From JBELHO01 sp042091375 (GTDB taxonomy: Bacteria > Pseudomonadota > Gammaproteobacteria > Enterobacterales > Alteromonadaceae), in contig JBELHO010000080.1 of NCBI GenBank assembly GCA_042091375.1, positions 1 to 10,476 of the forward strand: DNA of 10,476 bases. The letters run 5' to 3'. Numbering within the stretch: the stretch's first letter is position 1; the number at the start of each line of letters is the position of its first letter. This document shows positions 1 to 7,309 of this stretch, one piece after another. A program made the translations under genes and the position numbers. The notes beneath the pieces are model-generated. The model was not told the origin of the DNA and did not search any database. It saw only the letters and a list, made by a program, of their open reading frames with translations.

Positions 1-3
1 GGA

Positions 4-75
4 GCTAGTTGACGCGAGTACAGGCTAGCACATGGTTAAGAACATGATTAATAGGCTAGTTGACGCGAGTACAGG
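4..75. repeat. Pair of perfect 21-bp direct repeats, 51 bp apart
   Basis: A 21-bp sequence beginning GCTAGTTGACGCG and ending GTACAGG occurs at 4-24 and again, without mismatch, at 55-75. The start-to-start distance is 51 bp, close to the 50-bp period of the array to the right. The first copy touches the window edge, so more copies may lie upstream. This looks like a second family of units in the same repeat locus. Confidence 0.85.
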
Positions 76-109
76 TTATTAAGGGATTATCAAGGTTAGT
101 TCATGCTAG

Positions 110-209
110 NNNNNNNNNNNNNNNNNNNNNNNNNNNNNNNNNNNNNNNNNNNNNNNNNNNNNNNNNNNNNNNNNNNNNNNNNNNNNNNNNNNNNNNNNNN
201 NNNNNNNNN
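110..209. other. Assembly gap (100 N)
   Basis: There are exactly 100 undetermined bases, the conventional placeholder for a gap of unknown size. The gap sits inside the tandem array, where short reads collapse, so the true copy number of the repeat is unknown. The modules on both sides happen to stay in register across the placeholder (80 and 230 differ by 150 bp, three 50-bp units). Confidence 0.97.
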
Positions 210-359
210 TTCATGCTAGTTCGTGCAATTAAGGGATTATCAAGGTTAGTTCATGCTAGTTCATGCTAGTTCGTGCAATTAAGGGATTATCAAGGTTAGT
301 TCATGCTAGTTCATTCTAGTTCATGCTAATTCATGCAAGTAAAGGGTTATTAAAGCTTA

Positions 360-560
360 ACTAAGGTAGCCCAGCTAGCTGGTGCAACATAGGGTAAGTA
401 GTCATAAAAATATTTGTATAAATGTGCAACTTTGTCGGCAACAAAGTAAACTAAAAGGTCAGCATTACCGTATTAGGGTAAATAATTTAAACAGGCTTAG
501 CTAGTTGAACAGCCCAGCACTGGCCGTGTTTTTAAAGTTGTAAACATAAGTGAGTGGCAA
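360..560. other. Non-coding leader upstream of the efflux operon
   Basis: About 200 bp separate the repeat array from the adaptor gene. I see no gene here. The stretch holds a perfect 12-bp palindrome, CCAGCTAGCTGG (371-382), and a 7-5-7 inverted repeat (429-447). It also has several AT-rich patches that could serve as -10 elements (for example TATAAA near 417), but none has a convincing -35 partner. No regulator gene lies between the array and the pump genes. Confidence 0.6.
429..447. promoter_or_regulatory. Perfect 19-bp inverted repeat, possible operator of the pump operon
   Basis: ACTTTGT-CGGCA-ACAAAGT is a perfect 7-bp inverted repeat with a 5-bp centre, about 115 bp before the adaptor start. 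RND pumps are commonly controlled by TetR- or MarR-type repressors that bind short palindromes near the promoter. The assignment as an operator is inference. The RNA hairpin would be weak and has no U-tract, so a terminator is unlikely. Confidence 0.35.
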
Positions 561-1958
561 ATGACCGATTTAAAATCCCCTGAAAATCAACCTGCAGCGC
601 ATGTAGTGACTGACAAACCTGTGGTTTGGGGCATGCATTTAATAGTGACCCTTGTTATTTTGGCGATTGCTATTTCTATTATCGCGGCGATGTTCGCCAG
701 TAAACCCGCCACTCGTAAATGGGGCGGTAGACCCGCACCGTCTGTTGGTGTGGAAACCGTTAAGTTACAAGCCGAAGATTATCCAGTGTGGATCGAGTCT
801 TACGGCACCGCTGAGCCGTTGACGCAAACTCGTTTAGTTTCTGATGTCAGTGGTCGGGTGATTGCCGTGGCGAACAACATTCGCGCCGGTGCTTCATTTA
901 AAGCTGGTGATGTATTGTTGTCTATTGACGATCGCGATTTTGTTATTGAAGTCGATGTTGCAAAATCTATGGTGGCCGACGCTTGGGTTAAATACAAACA
1001 AGAAGAAGCTCAAGCTGATATTGCTGAGCGCGATTGGAATGTCAAACCGGGCAATGCAGCAGGTCGTGACTTAGCCTTAAGAAAACCACAAGTGGCGGCT
1101 GCTCTGGCTGCTTATGACGCTGCTAAAGCCCGTTTGGCTAAAGCTGAGTTAAACCTTGAGAGAACTCAGGTAAAAGCGCCTTTTGACGGCAAGATTTTGC
1201 AGCAGATGGTTGATTTAGGTCAGGTGGTTAATCCGTCACAAGCCATCGCTGAAATCTATTCTACTGATTACATCGAGGTCAGGTTACCGGTTAAGTCGCA
1301 AGATCTGGCGCATATTCATCTCCCCGATAATTATCAAACTTCAGGCACTGCCCCAGAGAACAATTTAGAGCATTTACCTGTGGTGTTGTTTGAAGGCGAG
1401 TTGGGCGGAAAAACTTACACTTGGCAAGGCAAGTTAGTGCGCAACGAAGGCGCTTTTGATGCGTCGACGCGGATGCTGTATGTGGTTGCCAAACTCGACA
1501 ACCCGTTTGTTAGCTCAGCCGAGTTGCCAGCATTGCGGGTAGGGCAATTTTTGCGAGCTAAAATTGAGGGCTCGCAGCTGCAAAATGTCTATGCAATTCC
1601 GCGACGGGCAGTCAGTCAAAACAACATGATTGCAGTTGCCGAGAATGGTGTTTTGCAAAAGCGTTCGATCACTCCTTTGTGGACAGATAAAGAGTCGGTG
1701 GTTATTTCGGCGGCTGGTGATGCGCAAGGTGGGTACGCGGCGATGATCAGCTCTGCTGAACAACTTATTCTTACCCCCACCGCCAACTTAGCGGCGGGAA
1801 CTCGGGTGAAATCACTGTCTGATGACGGCCAGCAGCAACCGCAGCGCATGGTTAATAAGTCGGATAAATCAGGTAAAAAACCGACTCCTAAAAACAGTCA
1901 AGCAAATTCGTCGGCGGTAAATAAAACTGCTATTCAATCTGTTTCGGCAATTCGCTAG
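561..1958 (+). CDS. RND efflux pump periplasmic adaptor (HlyD/AcrA-type membrane fusion protein)
   Basis: This 465-residue protein is the periplasmic bridge that links an inner-membrane RND permease to an outer-membrane channel of the TolC type. A short cytoplasmic N-terminus is followed by one membrane anchor (about residues 26-46) with no lipobox, so it is anchored by a helix rather than by lipid. The two halves of the lipoyl domain lie around 93-125 (SGRVIAV, GDVLLSIDD) and 200-223 (KAPFDGKI), flanking an Ala/Lys-rich helical hairpin (about 130-200). The beta-barrel and membrane-proximal domains follow (about 230-420). The last 40 residues are a polar Ser/Lys/Asn/Gln tail of low complexity, longer than usual. 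The ATG has only a weak purine stretch (GAGTGG) before it. The permease gene begins 9 bp after the stop, so the two are co-translated. Drug or lipid substrate cannot be told from sequence. Confidence 0.93.
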   Translation: MTDLKSPENQPAAHVVTDKPVVWGMHLIVTLVILAIAISIIAAMFASKPATRKWGGRPAPSVGVETVKLQAEDYPVWIESYGTAEPLTQTRLVSDVSGRVIAVANNIRAGASFKAGDVLLSIDDRDFVIEVDVAKSMVADAWVKYKQEEAQADIAERDWNVKPGNAAGRDLALRKPQVAAALAAYDAAKARLAKAELNLERTQVKAPFDGKILQQMVDLGQVVNPSQAIAEIYSTDYIEVRLPVKSQDLAHIHLPDNYQTSGTAPENNLEHLPVVLFEGELGGKTYTWQGKLVRNEGAFDASTRMLYVVAKLDNPFVSSAELPALRVGQFLRAKIEGSQLQNVYAIPRRAVSQNNMIAVAENGVLQKRSITPLWTDKESVVISAAGDAQGGYAAMISSAEQLILTPTANLAAGTRVKSLSDDGQQQPQRMVNKSDKSGKKPTPKNSQANSSAVNKTAIQSVSAIR

Positions 1959-1967
1959 GAGAAAGGT

Positions 1968-4900
1968 ATGCACGGTTTGATCGCTTGGTTTGCGCGCAAC
2001 GATGTGGCGGCAAATTTACTGATGATAGTGATTGTTATCGCAGGTCTGTACAGTTTATCTAATAAGATCCCAATTGATTTATTTCCCGAGTTTGAAATTA
2101 ATACGGTGCAAGTCAGGGCAATATTACCCGGCGCTTCACCGCAAGAAGTGGAAAAAGGCTTAACCATTAAAATTGAAGAAGCCATCCAAGATCTGGCGGG
2201 TATTCGGCAAATTACTTCTCGTTCTAACGAGGGCAGCGCCAGTGTTACGGTTGAGGTGGAAGACGGTTTTGTGGTTAAGGATATGCTCGATGAGGTGAAG
2301 ATCCGCGTCGATGCCATCAATAATTTTCCAGTGGATGCTGAGCGTCCATTAGTGACTATGCCACAGCGGGTTCGCGATGCCATTGGTGTGGTGATGTACG
2401 GCAATTATGACAGTTTGACTTTGCGCCGCTTTGCCGAAGACGTGCGCGATGAAATTGCCGCACTGCCGGAGGTAACGCAGGTCAGTGTTGACAATTCTCT
2501 GCGCTTTGAAATTTCTATTGAAATTTCCGAGATGATGCTGCGCAAGTACGATCTTACTTTAGAGCAAGTTGCCAATGCGTTGCGTCGCAATTCTACTGAC
2601 GTGTCTGTGGGTAATTTGAAAACTGAGGGTGGCGATATTTTTATTCGCAGTATAGGCCAAGCCTATCAGGCCAATGATTTCAGTGAGCTGCCTATTTTGA
2701 CCGATAAAGACGGTACCTTAATTCGCTTGGGCGACATAGCTACTTTGCGCGATGAATTTGAAGAAACCCCACTGCGCACTCGATTTAACGGCATTCCGGC
2801 AGTGGAAGTGGAAATTTTTCGGGTTGGCGATCAAAGTATTATCGAGGTGACTGAAGCCGTTAAAAATTACATAGCAAACAAGCAACAAAGTCTGCCCGAT
2901 GGTTTGACTATGACCTATTGGCGAGATCGCAGTACTTCTATTAAGGCGCGTCTGGCTACCTTGTCAAAAAGTGCCTGGCAGGGTGCTTTGTTGGTGATTT
3001 TGTTGTTGGCGCTGTTTTTGCGACCAGCGGTGGCGTTTTGGGTGTGTATTGGTATTCCCATGTCGTTTATGGGGGCGTTTTTGTTGATGCCGGTGTTTGG
3101 CATTTCCCTTAACTTAATGAGTTTGTTTGCGTTTATATTGGTGTTGGGGATTGTGGTCGACGACGCTATTGTCACCGGTGAAAATGTTTATGCGCACATG
3201 CAAAATGGCGCAGATCCCCTTGACGCGGCTATTAAAGGTACGCAAGAAGTAGCTGTGCCTGTGACCTTTGGCATCTTAACCACAGTTGCGGCATTTATTC
3301 CGCTGGCGTTATTGGAAGGCCGAGGCAGCTGGTATCAAAGTATTCCCTATGTGATTGTGCCTGTTTTACTGTTTTCGTTAATAGAGTCTAAGTTGGTATT
3401 GCCAGCTCACCTTAAGCACGTAAAACCACGCACTGGCGCACCTTCGCTGTTAACTCGGATCCAGATGCGCATCTCTAAGTCGCTAGAGACCTTCATTGCC
3501 AAAGTTTATCAACCGACATTGTTGCTTGCCATGCGCTGGCGTTATGCGGCATTGGCTATTATGTTGTCGTCTTTGTTGATCGTCATCGGCTCCTTGGCTA
3601 GTGGCCAAACTAAGTTTGTATTTTTCCCAAGAGTGCAAAGTGAAGTGGCGACAGCCACCTTGATCATGCCAACAGGTACGGCTTTTGCCAGTACCGATAG
3701 CATTGTTCAACACATGACTAAGCAAGCACAGATCCTGCAAGATAAGTATATCGATCCCGAGTTAGGGGTGTCGATTATTAAGAACATTTACTCTATCAGT
3801 GGCGGCCGCAATTCAAGCACAGGCCGAGTGCGGGTAGAAACCATTCCTCCAGAAGACAGAAGTCTGGAAATAGGCACACAACAGTTGGTTGCCGAATGGC
3901 GTCGAATGGTTGGTCAAGTTGCCGGTGCCGAGCAATTGAATTATCGCGCTGAAATCGGTTGGGACAGACCGGCAATAAACATTGAGCTGCGCGGTAAAAA
4001 CGCCGCTGATCTCGATGAGATGGGCGAAAATTTAAAGGCTAAGCTAGCTGAATATTCAGCAGTGTCAGATATTGAAGACTCTTTGTCTGACGGTAAGGAA
4101 GAATTGCAATTTACCCTAAAACCAGAGGCGACGTTGCTCGGCTTAGATTTGAATATGGTGGCGAGGCAAGTCCGGCAAGCGATTTACGGCTTTGAGGTGC
4201 AGCGCATTCAGCGCGGCCGTGAAGAGGTAAGGGTGATGGTGCGCTATCCGATATCTGCCAGACAAACTATTGAGACTTTGGAGCAAATGATGATCAGAGT
4301 TGGCGCCCGTCAGGAAGTGCCACTGTGGCAAATTGCCGATATAGTGCCGGGTTTGAGTCCGTCGACAATTTTGCGCATCGATCGGCAACGCACCTTATCT
4401 GTGACTGCTGATTTTGATAAAGAAGAAGGCAATCTATCTGCGGTACAAGATGAGTTGCAGGGGTTTTTACAACAGTCGGTGAGCAGTTATCCCGGTTTGA
4501 ACTTTGAGATGGCCGGTGAAGCCAGAGATCAAAGGGAGTCTTCGCAGGAACTGCAATACGGCATGTTTGGTCTGTTGTTGGTTATTTATATTCTGCTGGC
4601 CATTCCATTTAAGAGTTACACTCAGCCTTTGGTGGTGATGATGGTGATCCCCTTTGGTATTGTCGGTGCGGTGATCGGCCATTGGATCATGGGCATGGAT
4701 TTAACATTGTTGAGTTTAATGGGGGTGCTAGCGCTATCGGGGGTGGTGGTAAACGATTCGCTGGTGCTAGTGGATTTTGTCAACCGCAAACGCGGCCAAG
4801 GAATTGCTTTATTCGATGCGGTTTACATGGCAGGCGGCAGGCGGTTTAGACCAGTTTTATTGACCTCATTAACCACCTTTGTCGGCTTGATGCCCTTGCT

Positions 4901-5102
4901 TTTCGAGAAAAGCACTCAGGCACAATTTTTGATCCCTATGGCGGTTAGTCTGGGCTTTGGTATTTTATTTGCTACCCTGATCACCTTGTTTTTAGTGCCG
5001 GTCAATTACTTAATTATGGAAGATATTAAAAGTTATTTGAGACGCTATAAAAATGATCTGCGTTGGTTAGTGGCTAAGGGCGTAGATAAAGCTAAACCCT
5101 GA
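1968..5102 (+). CDS. RND efflux transporter, inner-membrane permease
   Basis: At 1044 residues it has the normal length of an RND permease, which exports substrates in exchange for protons as a trimer. The fold shows the duplicated layout. TM1 lies near residues 14-30, a first periplasmic porter region follows, and a helix block (about 338-470) carries the TM4 motif GIVVDDAIV with the paired proton-relay aspartates D398 and D399. A second periplasmic region and a second helix block (from about 865) follow. In TM10 the motif reads SGVVVNDSLVLVDF with N929-D930 at the position where AcrB-type pumps carry the relay lysine, so the protein belongs to a different RND branch than AcrB/MexB. The start has a good AGGAG (1957-1961) overlapping the stop of the adaptor gene. 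No outer-membrane channel gene is present in the window, so the pump probably borrows a TolC-like channel. A hairpin terminator follows. Confidence 0.95.
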   Translation: MHGLIAWFARNDVAANLLMIVIVIAGLYSLSNKIPIDLFPEFEINTVQVRAILPGASPQEVEKGLTIKIEEAIQDLAGIRQITSRSNEGSASVTVEVEDGFVVKDMLDEVKIRVDAINNFPVDAERPLVTMPQRVRDAIGVVMYGNYDSLTLRRFAEDVRDEIAALPEVTQVSVDNSLRFEISIEISEMMLRKYDLTLEQVANALRRNSTDVSVGNLKTEGGDIFIRSIGQAYQANDFSELPILTDKDGTLIRLGDIATLRDEFEETPLRTRFNGIPAVEVEIFRVGDQSIIEVTEAVKNYIANKQQSLPDGLTMTYWRDRSTSIKARLATLSKSAWQGALLVILLLALFLRPAVAFWVCIGIPMSFMGAFLLMPVFGISLNLMSLFAFILVLGIVVDDAIVTGENVYAHMQNGADPLDAAIKGTQEVAVPVTFGILTTVAAFIPLALLEGRGSWYQSIPYVIVPVLLFSLIESKLVLPAHLKHVKPRTGAPSLLTRIQMRISKSLETFIAKVYQPTLLLAMRWRYAALAIMLSSLLIVIGSLASGQTKFVFFPRVQSEVATATLIMPTGTAFASTDSIVQHMTKQAQILQDKYIDPELGVSIIKNIYSISGGRNSSTGRVRVETIPPEDRSLEIGTQQLVAEWRRMVGQVAGAEQLNYRAEIGWDRPAINIELRGKNAADLDEMGENLKAKLAEYSAVSDIEDSLSDGKEELQFTLKPEATLLGLDLNMVARQVRQAIYGFEVQRIQRGREEVRVMVRYPISARQTIETLEQMMIRVGARQEVPLWQIADIVPGLSPSTILRIDRQRTLSVTADFDKEEGNLSAVQDELQGFLQQSVSSYPGLNFEMAGEARDQRESSQELQYGMFGLLLVIYILLAIPFKSYTQPLVVMMVIPFGIVGAVIGHWIMGMDLTLLSLMGVLALSGVVVNDSLVLVDFVNRKRGQGIALFDAVYMAGGRRFRPVLLTSLTTFVGLMPLLFEKSTQAQFLIPMAVSLGFGILFATLITLFLVPVNYLIMEDIKSYLRRYKNDLRWLVAKGVDKAKP

Positions 5103-5130
5103 TCGCTGCAGTTGTTTGTGTATCACTGAA

Positions 5131-5165
5131 AAAACCGCTAATTAACGACTTTAATTAGCGGTTTT
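5131..5165 (+). terminator. Rho-independent terminator after the efflux operon
   Basis: There is a perfect 15-bp stem, AAAACCGCTAATTAA / TTAATTAGCGGTTTT, with loop CGACT, starting 28 bp after the permease stop. The plus-strand U-tract is short (TTTT, part of the stem). The A-run on the left (5129-5134) would give six U's on the opposite strand, so the element could work in both directions. Confidence 0.8.
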
Positions 5166-5201
5166 CATCTATTAGGGTTAAAAACAGTAGGCTTGAATTT
5201 A

Positions 5202-5231
5202 TTGCGTTTTAACCGAACTAGTGTTTATTAT
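5202..5231 (+). promoter_or_regulatory. Candidate sigma-70 promoter for the lipoprotein gene
   Basis: TTGCGT (5202-5207), an 18-bp spacer and TATTAT (5226-5231) form a moderate promoter after the terminator. Transcription would begin near 5238 and give a leader of about 75 bases. This supports the lipoprotein gene as a separate transcription unit. The -35 match is weak (3 of 6). Confidence 0.4.
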
Positions 5232-5312
5232 GGCTAGTGTTTCTAGAGATAGCGAAAATAATGTTAACCCTGTGATTGGCACAGAGAATGGCAAGCAAGT
5301 GAAGTATTGAAT

Positions 5313-6164
5313 ATGCAAGGTGTGCTCAACAAGAGTTTAGTCATAATTACCTGCTCGGTTTTTTTAACCGCTTGCAGTATGAGCTTCATTTATAATAACT
5401 TAGCTTGGTTGAGCAATTGGTACTTAGATGATTACGTTACCTTAAACAGCCAACAACAGCAGGCATTTGATACCGCCTTTAACGACTTACACCGCTGGCA
5501 CAGACAAAGCCAATTAACTGTTTATGGTCAACAGTTGGCGTTGTTTAAGGAGCAAGTCAACCTGGGGATCAGCGCAACTCAGCTGCAGCAACATCTATCG
5601 GCAATAGAAGGCCATTGGCAGGTGTTACGCCAGCGGGCAACACCGCAGTTACTGACCTTAATACACAGCTTAGATGAACAACAAAGACAGCAAATTCTCG
5701 CTGCCGTTGATGAAAAAAATCAACGGCGGATCAAAAATTATAAGCAACTCAGTGTACAAAAGTGGCAGAGTAAACAGTGTAAAAACATGCAAAAGCAATT
5801 GAAAAAGTGGCTGGGTAAACTGACTAAGTCGCAACAATTGACGGTTTGTGAGCACACTAAAACACTGCAGCCGACATTTACTGAGTGGATGGCGTATCGA
5901 CAACAGTGGCACAGTAATTTAGCTCAGGCATTTTTGCTCAGTGGCGATAAGCAGCAGTACGAGCTGTTACTGACCGAGCTTGTTGCGCAACCAGAGTTGG
6001 CAAAGACCGAGCAGTATCTGGCTTTGTCGGCGGCCAACCAGCAAGCTTATATCAGTACTATTGAAGTTGTGTTCAATAATTTAACCGCTAAACAGCAAAA
6101 GCGTTTGCACAGAGAAATTGATGGCATTATTGATGATTTGCAATCTCTTGCCCTAGACAATTAA
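5313..6164 (+). CDS. Outer-membrane lipoprotein, DUF6279-like
   Basis: The N-terminus is a short lipoprotein signal peptide with lipobox LTAC, putting the lipidated cysteine at residue 21 from the ATG. Serine follows the cysteine, which by the Lol sorting rule points to the outer membrane. The mature start (YNNLAWLSNWYLDDYVTLN) matches what I recall of the DUF6279 family of proteobacterial lipoproteins of unknown role. The rest (about 260 residues) is helical and very rich in Gln, with many Trp and Leu, and has no catalytic motif I recognise. I chose the ATG at 5313 because AAGTGA (about 9 bp upstream) is correctly spaced for it. An in-frame TTG at 5307 would add two residues but sits too close to any ribosome site. 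The gene is monocistronic by position, between a terminator and a Fur-controlled gene. Confidence 0.8.
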   Translation: MQGVLNKSLVIITCSVFLTACSMSFIYNNLAWLSNWYLDDYVTLNSQQQQAFDTAFNDLHRWHRQSQLTVYGQQLALFKEQVNLGISATQLQQHLSAIEGHWQVLRQRATPQLLTLIHSLDEQQRQQILAAVDEKNQRRIKNYKQLSVQKWQSKQCKNMQKQLKKWLGKLTKSQQLTVCEHTKTLQPTFTEWMAYRQQWHSNLAQAFLLSGDKQQYELLLTELVAQPELAKTEQYLALSAANQQAYISTIEVVFNNLTAKQQKRLHREIDGIIDDLQSLALDN

Positions 6165-6177
6165 CACCTGATTAATC

Positions 6178-6206
6178 TTGTTAAATGCAAATAATTCTCA
6201 TATAAC
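6178..6206 (+). promoter_or_regulatory. hugZ promoter (sigma-70 type)
   Basis: TTGTTA (6178-6183), a 17-bp spacer and TATAAC (6201-6206) match sigma-70 boxes at 4/6 and 5/6 positions. The predicted start is near 6213, leaving an untranslated leader of about 60 bases. The Fur box fills the spacer exactly, the classical position for repression by promoter occlusion. Confidence 0.65.
6183..6203 (+). promoter_or_regulatory. Fur box upstream of hugZ
   Basis: The 21-bp site begins AAATGCAAATAATTC and matches the gammaproteobacterial palindrome AAATGATAATNATTATCATTT at 16 of 20 defined positions by my count. It lies between the -35 and -10 of hugZ. Known biology: Fe(II)-Fur bound here represses the gene, so hugZ should be induced by iron starvation. 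The 15-bp core recurs at 7301-7315. Confidence 0.8.
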
Positions 6207-6275
6207 TTTACCTTTTTGTTTCATCCCCTTAAAATGCTTATCATATAAGCCTTATTTACTCACAGGAACTCTTCT

Positions 6276-6998
6276 ATGCGACAGGAAGCATTGACACAGG
6301 CAAAGTTATTGGTTCGCCAATCTAGCGTTGGCGTGGTCTCTACCCTATCTAAAAATTTAGCCGGTTATCCGTTTGGTTCAGTCACGCCGTTTATTTCTGA
6401 TAGTGATGGCAGCCTGTATATGTATATTAGTGATATAGCGCAACACGCCAGAAATTTGCAGCAAGATAGTCGGATGAGTTTAGTGGTGTTTGAGCAAGCG
6501 GACAATGGCGATCAAAATGAAAATGCACGGGTGACTTTGGTTGGTGATGCGAAAATTGTTGCTGAAGATAAACACCAAATGGTGTTAGATCGCTATGTTT
6601 TGCGTTTTCCTGAAGCTAAGTCTTATGCGCAAGCTCACGATTTTAATATGTGGCAAGTGGATATTAAGCGAGTGCGTTATATTGGCGGCTTTGGCAAGAT
6701 TTTTTGGTTGGAGCAAGACGAGTGGCAAGCAGCAGCCAGCCCTTGGGATATGGTTGCTGAAGATCGGATGATCAGCCATATGAATGAGGATCATCAAGAC
6801 GCGATGATGTTGATTTGGTGTCAACATTTTGGAGTGAGTAAAACCGACATTACTATGTCTGGTATTGTCACCGACGGTTGCTATTTAACCAATGGCGAGA
6901 AAAATGCCTTTGTATCCTTCCACAATGTTTGTCAAACTCCTGGCGATGTGCGCAAAGAATTAGTGGCTTTAACCAATGCCGCTAGGGCCGTTGCTTGA
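6276..6998 (+). CDS. hugZ: HugZ-type haem utilisation protein (PNPOx-like split barrel plus DUF2470)
   Basis: This 240-residue cytoplasmic protein has two parts. Residues about 5-150 form a pyridoxamine-phosphate-oxidase-like split beta-barrel, with typical segments SVTPFISDSDGSLYMYIS, HARNL and YIGGFGKIFWL. Residues about 160-235 form a DUF2470 domain with the hallmark HMNEDHQDA (168-176). This two-domain order is that of HugZ/HutZ proteins, which bind haem and act in its breakdown or release of iron after haem import, rather than in vitamin B6 synthesis. The ATG has AGGA (6264-6267) 8 bp upstream. The Fur-controlled promoter supports a role in iron supply. No haem receptor or ABC importer gene is next to it, so it acts with loci elsewhere. 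Family membership is well supported; enzymatic haem cleavage is inferred. Confidence 0.88.
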   Translation: MRQEALTQAKLLVRQSSVGVVSTLSKNLAGYPFGSVTPFISDSDGSLYMYISDIAQHARNLQQDSRMSLVVFEQADNGDQNENARVTLVGDAKIVAEDKHQMVLDRYVLRFPEAKSYAQAHDFNMWQVDIKRVRYIGGFGKIFWLEQDEWQAAASPWDMVAEDRMISHMNEDHQDAMMLIWCQHFGVSKTDITMSGIVTDGCYLTNGEKNAFVSFHNVCQTPGDVRKELVALTNAARAVA

Positions 6999-7047
6999 GT
7001 TGATAGCAATCCTTGCCGAACAGAGTTTAGGGTTCTTGACGAGCCAA

Positions 7048-7245
7048 TTAATGAGAGTTTTTTGGCGAGCTGAGCACAACTTTAAACACTGTGATCATGG
7101 CTAACATTAAGAGCAGACAAATTAAATCAAACAGCAAGTAGTAGAGAATATCTTCCGGCCATATATCTTGGTCGGCGGCTGCTTGACTTGTTCCACTAAA
7201 ACACAAACTCAATAACAATATACTCAATGAGATGATTAATTTCAT
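7048..7245 (-). CDS. Small exported or membrane protein, Fur-box controlled, function unknown
   Basis: The minus strand encodes 65 residues. Residues 1-22 form a typical signal peptide (Lys2, a run of Leu/Ile/Ser, and SQA before a likely cleavage site). After a short acidic stretch (DQDIWPED), a hydrophobic helix (about 34-59) is followed by a basic polar end (SSPKNSH). The mature product would be a small inner-membrane protein with one span. Ribosome-site support is weak (GGTAG about 5 bp before the ATG). A sigma-70-like promoter lies 37-64 bp upstream on the same strand, and a Fur box overlaps its -35. It is convergent with hugZ, whose stop lies 49 bp from its stop. I recognise no family. 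It is more convincing than a chance frame because signal, helix and promoter agree, but it could still be spurious. Confidence 0.55.
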   Translation of the reverse strand: MKLIISLSILLLSLCFSGTSQAAADQDIWPEDILYYLLFDLICLLLMLAMITVFKVVLSSPKNSH

Positions 7246-7281
7246 TATAGCTACCGAAAATAAATAAGGTCATGGCTACTG

Positions 7282-7309
7282 AGTATACTCTCACTTAATC
7301 TAAATGCAA
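7282..7309 (-). promoter_or_regulatory. Minus-strand promoter for the small membrane protein
   Basis: Read on the minus strand, TTGCAT (7309-7304) and TATACT (7287-7282) are separated by 16 bp. The -10 matches the consensus at 5 of 6 positions. Transcription would start near 7275, about 30 bases before the ATG at 7245. The -35 lies inside the Fur box (7302-7322), so Fur should block polymerase here. Confidence 0.5.

Larger units (their letters stand above)
1..359. repeat. CTAG-rich tandem repeat array with 10-bp modules
   Basis: The visible sequence is built from 10-bp modules such as TTCATGCTAG, TTCGTGCAAT, TAAGGGATTA and TCAAGGTTAG. Two perfect copies of a 50-bp unit lie back to back at 210-259 and 260-309. 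A decayed version runs on to about 359 with extra TTCATGCTAG-like modules at 310-339. The left side of the gap (80-109) shows modules 3-5 of the same unit. There are no unique spacers, and a 50-bp period is not a multiple of three, so the array is neither a CRISPR nor a protein repeat. Its function is unknown; it resembles a bacterial intergenic minisatellite. Confidence 0.9.

Noticed and set aside
60..269. Open frame through the repeat array and the N gap
   Set aside because: Half of it is undetermined sequence and the remainder is a translation of 50-bp DNA repeats, which shift frame at each unit. No ribosome site is present.
1..359. CRISPR array
   Set aside because: Repeat units are contiguous and nested, with no unique spacers of uniform length, and no cas genes are nearby.
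1955..2404. 149-codon frame antisense to the start of the permease gene
   Set aside because: It is a shadow of a well-supported RND permease in the opposite strand, Ser/Thr-rich in the way antisense frames are, with no independent start signals.
5230..5310. 26-residue leader peptide ending next to the lipoprotein start
   Set aside because: It has no ribosome site, and its ATG lies inside the likely -10 element (5226-5231), so it would not be in the transcript. Its peptide shows no attenuator-like codon run.
6236..6250. Inverted repeat GCTTAT-CAT-ATAAGC in the hugZ leader as a regulatory hairpin
   Set aside because: The stem is only six pairs, mostly AT, with a 3-base loop. It is too weak to claim without conservation data.
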